From positions 1-64,000 of the IMG/VR virus record IMGVR_UViG_3300008117_004657: DNA of 64,000 nucleotides. One strand, written 5' to 3'. The notes under the pieces were generated by a model, which was not told the origin of the DNA, ran no database searches, and worked only from the letters and a program-made list of their open reading frames with translations. This document shows positions 1-9,800 of this stretch, piece by piece. The stretch comes from a virus. Made by a program: the position numbers and the translations under genes. Within the stretch, counting starts at the first letter, position 1; each line of letters begins with the position of its first letter.

Positions 1-507
1 ATTGTTAGAAGTTCCTATTGCAGCACCACCAGCAGCGGAACCTCTTTGTGCGCCACCACCACCTGAACCGCCAGGTGCACCTGGATTGGTTACACCACCA
101 GAACCTGCTCCACCTCCTATGGCAGTTCTTGTTGTAAAATCAGTACCCGCGATTTGAGAATTTGCACCATTCGTAGATGCACCAACACCACCAAGAGCAA
201 TATAAGGTGTTGATCCAGCAGCACCAGCACCACCTACTATAACAGTATATGTTATTCCATTAGTAAGTAAAATCGAAGATTCAAAAATTAATCCACCAGC
301 ACCGCCGCCTCCGCCGCCTCCGCCAGCGCGGCCACCGGCGCCGCCACCAGCAACAACTAAAATATCAACTATAGTTGGTGAACCAGGCCATTTATTAGAA
401 CTTTTTAAATATTGGGCTTCATTAATACTAGAATAAACTCCAGTACTACTACCAGTAATTGTTCTTTCTACTCCAATGATTCCAAAATTTGACCTAACTC
501 TAGGCAT
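1..507 (-). CDS. Glycine-rich fibre-tip protein, C-terminus beyond the window
   Basis: An open frame starts at an ATG at 505-507, overlapping the stop codon of the upstream gene by one base (TAATG), and runs off the left edge after 169 codons. The N-terminal 50 residues are ordinary. They are followed by the motif DILVVAGGGAGG and then a long glycine-rich stretch with short beta segments. Motifs of this kind (VVAGGGxGG) are typical of distal tips of phage tail fibres, where polyglycine loops form receptor-binding surfaces. It is the last gene of a fibre, small cap, tip series, which fits a receptor-binding role. The specific receptor cannot be inferred. Its C-terminus is not in the window. 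Confidence 0.7.
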   Translation of the reverse strand, partial: MPRVRSNFGIIGVERTITGSSTGVYSSINEAQYLKSSNKWPGSPTIVDILVVAGGGAGGRAGGGGGGGGAGGLIFESSILLTNGITYTVIVGGAGAAGSTPYIALGGVGASTNGANSQIAGTDFTTRTAIGGGAGSGGVTNPGAPGGSGGGGAQRGSAAGGAAIGTSNN

Positions 508-872
508 TAACTTATAACCTCATAAGAGACTACACCGTGAACAGTTGAATTTGCTGAACAAGACAATTGTAAAACATCACTTTCTTCCATATAAAATGAA
601 GTATCTTTTGCTACAACAACTAAAGTAGAAGTAGCAGGTATTGAAATAGATCCAGCAATATAATAAGATGTTGGTGAAGCAGAATTTCTATTAAAAATTA
701 CATTGGCTGTAACTGTTGCAGCACTATAATTTGCAAGTTGTATGTTATTTACTTTATATACTTTACCACTACTTGCAGAATTCGTCACCACGTTTGATAC
801 AACTGTGGTAACATTTGCTAAATTTGTATTCGCTGTTATTTGACTTACATTAACTATATTTGGTGCTGCCAT
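507..872 (-). CDS. Small beta-rich virion protein, paralogue of the 108-residue protein
   Basis: This is a 121-residue protein without cysteine pairs, signal peptide or membrane segment; it is rich in Val, Ser, Thr and Asn as expected for a beta-sandwich. It starts at ATG 870-872 behind a GGAGG ribosome-binding site and sits 4 bp after the 3656-residue fibre. It can be aligned by eye with the 108-residue protein encoded at 11849-12175. Both have an IAN or LAN segment, a Tyr-containing middle strand, a hydrophobic strand followed by a D-Y/V-L motif, and a VVS-x-x-E-I ending. Each therefore follows a long fibre gene, suggesting a fibre-associated cap or attachment protein. The function is inferred from position only. 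Confidence 0.6.
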   Translation of the reverse strand: MAAPNIVNVSQITANTNLANVTTVVSNVVTNSASSGKVYKVNNIQLANYSAATVTANVIFNRNSASPTSYYIAGSISIPATSTLVVVAKDTSFYMEESDVLQLSCSANSTVHGVVSYEVIS

Positions 873-876
873 TTAA

Positions 877-3800
877 TTATCCTCCGAATACTATCGCCAT
901 TGCAATAGATTTACCTGTTGTTGCTGCCGTATTTGCTTTATCAAAAGCCGCTTGTGCAAGAACTGTTGAACCACCAGGATCACCCACAAGTTCTCGCACT
1001 TGTACAATTTCACCATTCGTTGGTGCCGTTGAGAATGATAGTGTGCTTCCACTTACAGTATAATCAGTAATAGGTCTTTGTGCGATACCATTTTGGAACA
1101 CAAGAACACTATTTGCTGAAACGCCACTCGTAACAGTAAAGTTTGTATTTGAACCATCTCCAAGGTAATTTCTATTTATGAACGTACCAAAGATATTCTT
1201 AATAGTGGTAATTTCAATATTTGCAGTATTGGGTGGTGCTTCATCGAAGGTAATTGTTGTACCACTTACAGAGTATGTTAATCTGGATTGCGTTACACCA
1301 TCAAACACTGCGGTAACAAAATTCTCATTTGCCGGTGTGGTAGTTAATGTAAATTGTGTACATGCACCCGTGCCAGTAAAGTTATCAACAACAATTTCCG
1401 AAGAGCCGCCAGCAACTTTATTTACTAACGAAACAATATCAATAGCAATATTATTTTCTGGAGCTTCAGAGAATGTTACAATAGAACCCGATAAAGAGTA
1501 TGCTGACTTGTGTTGTAAAATACCGTTCAAAGAAACAATTGTATAATCTTCACCACTTGGTTCTTGTGTCAGTGTAAATTGTGTACAGGCACCAGTTCCA
1601 GTGAATGAGTCCACTTTCATCGTAGATGCATATTGACCTGTACCTCCAGCGGCACTTCTTGCCCACGAATCTGTACCAGAACCACCAGTATTTGCTGCAG
1701 CAAAAGCCGCATTAGCATAACTGGATGCTGAGTTGGCTGTTGAGAAAGCAGCATTAGCGTAGACTTCACCAGAATCAGCCGCAAATCTTAAATAATTTGT
1801 GCCATCATTTGTGAATTCCCATTTATCATCAGGTTCTACCCAACGAATTTGCACAGGATTTTCATCACCACGAAGAAGTCTAATACCAGCATTTTGTGTT
1901 GGTACTCCTGTTGTTCCGTGACCAATATCAATTATATGGTCTGTAGTTCTAAATGTAGATACAGTAAAGGTAACTGTGCATCCTGTCACACTAATATTAC
2001 CATTTACCGTTAAATCACCTGTTATAGTGCCACCACTTTCAACATTTAGTGAATTATTTGCTCTTGCGTATGCTGAGTTAGCATAAGACGAAGCACTATT
2101 CGATGCACCAAATGCTGAATTAGCATAGTCACCAGATGTTACAGCTCTCTGATCAGCAGTCACAGCATTTGTATTTGCAGTATTAGCAACACCAAATGCT
2201 GAATTTGCGTATGATCCTGATGATGAAGCTTTTTGATCAGCAGTATTAGCAGTACCATATGCCGCATTAGCATATACGCCTGAAGTTACAGCACGTTGAT
2301 CAGCAGTTGCGGCAGCAGTGTTTGCAGTGTTAGCGACACCAAATGATGAGTTAGCATACACACCTGATGTTACAGCTTTCTGGTCTGCTGTCGCAGCGTT
2401 AGTATTCGCTGTATTTGCCTGACCATATGCTGAGTTAGCATAGTCGCCTGAAGTAACTGCACGTTGATCAGCGGTTGCTGCATTGGTAGTGGCAGTATTT
2501 GCCTGACCGTATGCTGAGTTAGCATAAGTGCCACTTGTTACAGCTCTTTGATCAGCAGTAGCAGCATTAGTGTTTGCAGTATTAGCTTGACCAAAAGCAG
2601 CATTAGAATATTCGCCTGAGCTTACTGCTTTCTGCTCTGCGGTATTAGCTGCAGCAAATCCTGAGTTGGCATAACTTGATGCTGCGTTGGCAGCATTTCT
2701 TACCCAAGTGTCAGTGGCGTTGTTAGCAGCTGCAAAAGCTCCGTTAGCATAACTTGCTGCCGAATTGGCAACACCAAATGCAGCATTAGCGTAAGCACTA
2801 GAATCTCCTGAACCTCCACCAGCAAAAGTGTTAATTTCAATATCCGATTCATCTGGAGGTGCAGTAACAAAAGTAATCACATTACCAGATAGTGAATAAT
2901 TATTTTTAGACTGAACTAAACCGGAGACACTTACTAAAGTTAAATTCTCGTTCGAAGGAGTATTTACAAGAGTAAACTGAGTACAAGATCCGTTACCATT
3001 AAAGGTATCAATATAAACTGTTAGTGGTACAGCAGATCCAACTAATGTGTTGGCAAAATTAAATGCTGCGTTTGCTTGAATATAACTACTGTTCGCAGTA
3101 TTTCTTGCCCATGAATCTGTAGACGAACCGCCTGTATTAGCAGCTGCAAAGGCTGCGTTAGCATAATTAGAAGCTGAATTAGCAGCATCTCTTACCCAAG
3201 TATCTACAGCATTATTGGCTGCAGCAAATGCCGAATTAGCATAAGAACCAGCTGAAACTGCTTTCTGGTCTGCGGTGTTGGCGGCAGCATAACCACTATT
3301 AGCATACGAACCAGACGTTACAGCTTTCTGATCAGCAGTGTTAGCAACATCATAAGCCGAGTTAGCGTAAGCACCAGAAGTTACTGCTCTTTGATCTGCT
3401 GTAGCAGCATTTGTATTTGCGGTGTTAGCCTGACCATATGCCGAATTAGCATAAACTCCTGATGTTACAGCTCTCTGATCAGCAGTATTAGCCTGACCAT
3501 AAGCAGAATTAGCATATGTGCCTGAAGTTACAGCTTTCTGATCTGCGGTATTGGCAGCAGAATAACCACTATTAGCATAAGAAGATGCTGAATTGGCTGC
3601 GGTTCTTACCCAAGTATCAGTGGCGTTATTTGCAGCGGCATAAGCAGCATTAGCATAAGACTCTGCTGCCTGTGATGCTAAATTACTATAACTTGATCCA
3701 TCATTAGTAAACTGCCAATATTTTGAAGTTTCATTCCATCTAAATTGAACTGGAACTTCATCACCTCTAGTAATTCTCAGTCCAGCATTTTCTGTTGGTG

Positions 3801-6800
3801 TACCTGTTGTAAAGTTGCTATTTAAATCAATTAAATTGTCAGCTAAATTTAATGTCTCAGTGTTAATAATTGTTTGTGTACCGCTAACTGTCAAATTACC
3901 AGTAACAACAACATCACCAGAAATTGTACCTCCTGAAGATGAGTATTTTGTATTGGCAACACCAAATGCAGCATTAGCGTAAGCACCAGAAGTTACGGCT
4001 TTTTGGTCTGACGTAACTGCATTACTATTAGCAGTATTAGCAAATGCAAAAGCAGAATTAGCGTAATTTGAAGATGTGTTAGCAACATCAAATGCAGCAT
4101 TAGCGTGTGGTCTAGCATAATTATCTACTGAACCAGAAGATACCGAATTAGCTAAAGCATAAGCAGCATTAGCATAAACACCTGAAGTTACTGCTCTTTG
4201 GTCAGCCGTTGCAACATTGGTGTTAGCAGTGTTTGCTTGACCGTATGCCGAGTTAGCATAAGAACTAGATGAATTAGCAGCATCTCTTACCCAGGTATCC
4301 ACAGCGTTATTGGCAGCTGCAAAAGCGGCATTAGCATAAACACTAGCACTAACAATATTTGCGTTTAATACAGGTATAGAACTGAGAACAGAATTAACAT
4401 TAAGGTTAGCAATATTAGCAACATTAAATGCAGAGTTGGCATAAACACTAGCACTAACAATATTCGAGTTTATTGTAGGTAAAGCGTTTATAACAGTCGT
4501 AACACTATTATTAGTAATATTTGCATAACCATAGGCAGCGTTAGCATAAACACCACTTGTTGTCGCTTTTTGATCAGCAGTCGCAGCATTTGTATTAGCA
4601 GTGTTTGCTTGATCAAATGCAACATTTGTTCTTGTGTCTAGCCCAGTTAATTGAACTTGTTGACCAGAAGAAGTAATCGCTAACGATCCATTAACATTAC
4701 TTAAAACTATACCATCTATATTAACTGAACCCGGACCAACGAATAAACTATGCCAACGATAAGTTTCTGAGCCTAGGTAATGTACATTCGTTGTAGATGG
4801 TGTTAGATTACCAGTTATACTTGAACTACCAGATAATGGTATAGCATTATTAGCGATACCAAATGCTGAGTTGGCGTAATCACCAGAAGTTACTGCTCTT
4901 TGATCGGCAGTAGCAGCATTAGTGGTAGCTGTGTTAGCTTGACCATACGCACTGTTAGCATAACTTGATGCTGCATTAGCGGTATTAAATGCTCCGTTCG
5001 AATGTGGTCTAGCATACCCATCAACCGAACCAGCTGAAACTGTATTAGCTAAAGCAAATGCGGCATTAGCATAAACACTTGAACTATTTGCTACACCAAA
5101 AGCAGAGTTAGCATATGATCCTGAAAGTCCTGCGCCGCCGCCAGCAAATGTATTAATTTCAACTTTTGAATTATTTGGTGGCGCTGTACTAAAGGTAACT
5201 ACGTTACCCGTTAATGAATAATTATTCTTAGACTGAACTAAACCAGAGATACTGATTAAAGTTAAATTTTCATCAGCAGGGGTATTTACAAGAGTAAACT
5301 GTGTACAAGAATTATCACCAACAAAACTATCAACATAAACAGTTACGGCTGTTCCATTTCCTACTAATGTATTTGCAAAATTAAATGCTGTATTTGCATG
5401 TATCGAAGCACTATTAGACAAATCTCTAGCAGTTTGATCTACATTACCAGATGATAGTGTATTAGCTAAAGCATATGCAGCATTAGCATAAACACTAGCG
5501 CTTATAGAGTTATTATTAGCGGTATTGGCTGTAAAGAATCCACTATTAGCATAACTGGATGCTGAATTTGCAGCATCTCTTACCCAACTATCTGTTGAAT
5601 TGTTGGCTGCTGCAAACGCTGAGTTAGCATAACTTGATGCAGAGTTAGCAACAATATATGCTGCATTAGCATAACTACCCGATGTGACTGCTCTTTGATC
5701 GGCTGTTGCAGCATTCGTGTTAGCAGTGTTTGCTTGAGTATAACCACTATTAGCGTAACTTGATGCAGAGTTAGCTGCATCTCTTACCCAACTATCGGTT
5801 GCGTTATTAGCAGCTGCAAAAGCAGCATTAGCATATACACCTGAGGTAACAGTTCTTTGGTCTGCCGTATTGGCTGCACTATAAGCCGAATTGGCGTATG
5901 ATCCAGATGAAACAGCTTTTTGATCCGCAGTGTTGGCTGCAGCGAATCCTGAATTAGCATAACTACCAGATGTGACTGCTTTTTGATCAGCTGTAGCGGC
6001 ATCGGTAGTAGCTGTATTTGCTTGTACATATGCAGCATTAGAATATGTGCCTGAACTTGTTGCTTTCTGATCCGCAGTATTTGCTTGACCGTATGCTGAG
6101 TTGGCGTAACTTGATGCAGCATTAGCTGCATTTCTTACCCACGTATCCGTAGCATTATTAGCAGCCGCGAAAGCACCGTTAGCATAACTTGATGCTGAGT
6201 TGGCAGTATCAAATGCAGCATTAGCGTGTGGTCTGGCATACCCATCTACCGAACCAGCGGAAACAGTATTTGCTAAGGCATATGCTGCATTAGCATAAAC
6301 ACCTGCTGATACTGCTTTTTGGTCTGAGGTATTAGCTGCAGCAAAAGATGAATTAGTGTGATCTATTGGATCATAGCCTCTAATTCTAATTGTATTGGTT
6401 ATAACATTAGCAGTTAAATTAGCAATTCTAAATGATGAATTGGCAACATCGATTGTATTATTTGGTGAAAGTCCTTCGAAACTAGGATCCAAATAATTAT
6501 CAAATAAGTAGTATAGTCCATCCGTCGCATCACGGAATAAGCCTGTATGTCTCTTGTTTACACCGGCATCTGGACTATAGTGACCAAAGAAACCAATATC
6601 TAAGTTATCAGAGGTTTCATTATTAGCAGCTAACTGAATTAATGAATCATCTATTTTTATACTTGATACAGAAATAGAAGTGGCATTGCCTAATACTACT
6701 AAATTACCTGTAATGTTTAAATCACCCGAAATCGTTCCACCGGTTGCAGATAATTTTGCATTAGCAGTGCTGTATGCAGAATTAGCATAAACACCAGAGG

Positions 6801-9800
6801 TTACTGCTCTTTGATCGGCCGTATTTGCAACAGCAAAAGATGCATTAGCATAACTAGATGATGAGTTAGCAGCATCTCTTACCCAACTATCAGTTGCGTT
6901 ATTGGCAGCAGCGAAAGCAGCATTAGCATATACACCTGAAGTTACAGCCTTCTGATCAGCTGTATTTGCTTGACCATAAGCAGAGTTGGCATAACTAGAA
7001 GCTGAATTGGCAGCACCTCTTACCCAAGTGTCTACAGCATTATTAGCAGTTGCAAAAGCTGCATTAGCATAGGCACCAGAAGTAACAGCTTTTTGGTCTG
7101 CCGTATTAGCAACACTAAATGCTGAATTAGCGTAACTACCAGAAGTTACTGCTCTTTGATCAGCAGTAGCAGCGTTTGTTGTAGCAGTATTTGCTTGACT
7201 GTATGCTGAATTAGCGTAACTACCAGAAGTTACTGCTCTTTGATCAGCAGTAGCAGCGTTTGTTGTGGTAGTATTTGCTTGACTGTATGCTGAGTTAGCG
7301 TAACTACCAGAAGTTACAGCACGTTGGTCAGCTGTTGCAGCGTTTGTTGTGGTAGTATTTGCTTGACTGTATGCTGAGTTAGCATAAACACCTGATGATA
7401 CTGCTTTTTGATCTGCGGTATTAGAAGAAACAAAAGCACTATTAGCGTAACTGGATGCAGCATTAGCAGTATTAAACGCACCATTTGAATGTGGTCTAGC
7501 GTAATTGTCAACTGATCCAGAAGTTGCTGAATTAGCTAAAGCAAAAGCAGCATTAGCATATACACCAGCACTATTACTTTCTGGTGCTCCAGTAAAAACT
7601 ATTACATCGATATTATCATTTAATTTTGGAGCTTCAGAAAATACAACATTTGCTCCAGATAAACTATATGAAGATTTTAGTTGCGTAACACCTTCTATGT
7701 TAATTATTGTATAATCTTCACTTGCTGGAGTTGTTGATAATTGAAATGTTGTACAAGATCCTGTACCAACAAAATTTTCACTTAAAAGACTTAGTGTAAA
7801 ACTACCATTTCCTGCTACAGCTGAAGCTAAATTATATGCCGTATTAGCTCTATTGAAAGCACCATTAGCATAACTAGATGAACTATTTGCAACACCAAAT
7901 GCAACATTGGCGTATACACCACTTGTTACAGCTTTCTGATCAGCTGTATTTGCTTGACCGTATGCTGAGTTAGCATAAGATCCACTCGTTACAGCTCTTT
8001 GATCAGCAGTAGCAGCATTTGTTGTTGCTGTATTGGCTTGACCATAAGCAGTATTGGCATAAACACCAGAAGTTACAGCTCTTTGATCTGCTGTTGCTGC
8101 ATTTGTTGTAGCAGTGTTTGCTTGACCATATGCTGAATTAGCATAGTCACCTGAAGTTACGGCTTTCTGGTCTGCGGTATTGGCACTAGAGAAAGCAGAA
8201 TTGGCATAACTACCAGATGTCACAGCTCTCTGATCGGCAGTAGCAGCATTTGTTGTGGCAGTATTTGCTTGACCATATGCTGAATTAGCGTAGGCGCCAC
8301 TTGTTACAGCTTTTTGATCCGCAGTATTGGCCGCAGCGAATCCTGAATTAGCATAAACACCTGCTGATACTGCTTTTTGATCTGCGGTGTTAGCAACATT
8401 ATAAGCAGAATTGGCATAACTTGAAGCCGAATTAGCTGTAATATAAGCCGCATTAGCATGAGGTCTAGCATAAGTATCTACAGCACCAGACGATATGGAA
8501 TTGGCTAATGCATAGGCTGAATTAGCATAAACACCAGCACTTATAGCATTGGTATTAGCGGTGTTAGCTGCAGCGAATCCTGAATTAGCATAAGAACCAG
8601 AAGTTACTGCTCTTTGGTCTGCGGTATTGGCACTAGAGAAAGCAGAGTTAGCATATGTTTCTGCTGCCCTTGAGGCCACATTACTGTATGTTGTTCCATC
8701 TGTTGTAAATTGCCAATACTTAGAAGTTTCGTTCCATCTAAATTGAGTTGCAATTTCATCACCACGAATAACTCTGATACCGGCATTTTCTGTTGGTGTA
8801 CCAGCAGTAAAATTACTATTTAAATCTATAATATTGTCAAATATTTGAACGACTTCAGTATTGATATATGTCTGTGTGCCACTAACTGTTAAGTTACCTG
8901 TAATTACAACATCGCCACTTACTGTGCCACCAGAAGATGAGTAACGAGTATTAGCTAAAGCATAAGCAGCATTAGCATAAACACCAGAAGTTACTGCTCT
9001 TTGATCCGCCGTATTAGCCTGTCCATAAGCAGCATTAGCATAAACACCAGAAGTTACTGCTCTTTGATCGGCAGTATTAGCACCAGTGAAAGCAGAATTG
9101 GCATAACTACCAGATGCCACAGCTCTTTGATCAGCCGTATTAGCCGCAACAAAAGCACCATTAGCATAACTTGATGCTGAGTTGGCAGTATCATAAGCAG
9201 CATTAGCGTGTGGTCTAGCATAATTATCTACTGAACCAGAAGATACCGAATTAGCTAAAGCATAAGCAGCATTAGCATAAACACCTGAAGTTACTGCTCT
9301 TTGATCTGCTGTTGCTGCATTTGTTGTGGCAGTATTTGCTTGACCATATGCTGAATTAGCATAAGAACCAGATGTTACTGCTCTTTGATCTGCTGTATTA
9401 GCTGCACTAAACGAAGTATTAGCATAAACACCAGAAGTTACAGCTCTTTGATCTGATGTATTAGCAGCACTAAACCCAGAATTAGCATACGAACCACTTG
9501 TTACAGCTCTTTGATCAGCCGTTGTTGCATTTGTTGTAGCGGTGTTAGCTTGAGTATAAGCAGAGTTAGCATAAGATCCTGATGCAACAGCTTTTTGATC
9601 CGCCGTATTAGCCTGGTCATATGCAGTATTAGCATAAACACCAGAAGTTACAGATTTTTGATCAGCGGTAGCAGCGTTAGTGGTAGCAGTGTTAGCTTGG
9701 CCGTATGCTGAATTGGCATAACTCGAAGCAGCATTAGCAGCATTTCTTACCCAAGTATCAGTTGAATTATTAGCAGCTGCAAAAGCAGCATTAGCATATA

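Noticed and set aside
860-1546. Plus-strand open frames opposite the giant fibre
   Set aside because: They lie antisense to a much longer frame and owe their openness to the Ala-Asn-rich codon use of the repeats. There are no ribosome-binding sites or recognisable domains. The same holds for the many short antisense or shifted frames in the fibre and baseplate genes.
5580-8786. Short minus-strand frames rich in Leu, Gln and His inside the giant fibre
   Set aside because: These are shifted-frame readings of the repeat DNA; their repetitive LQQPT/MLMQH composition is just the repeat read out of phase.
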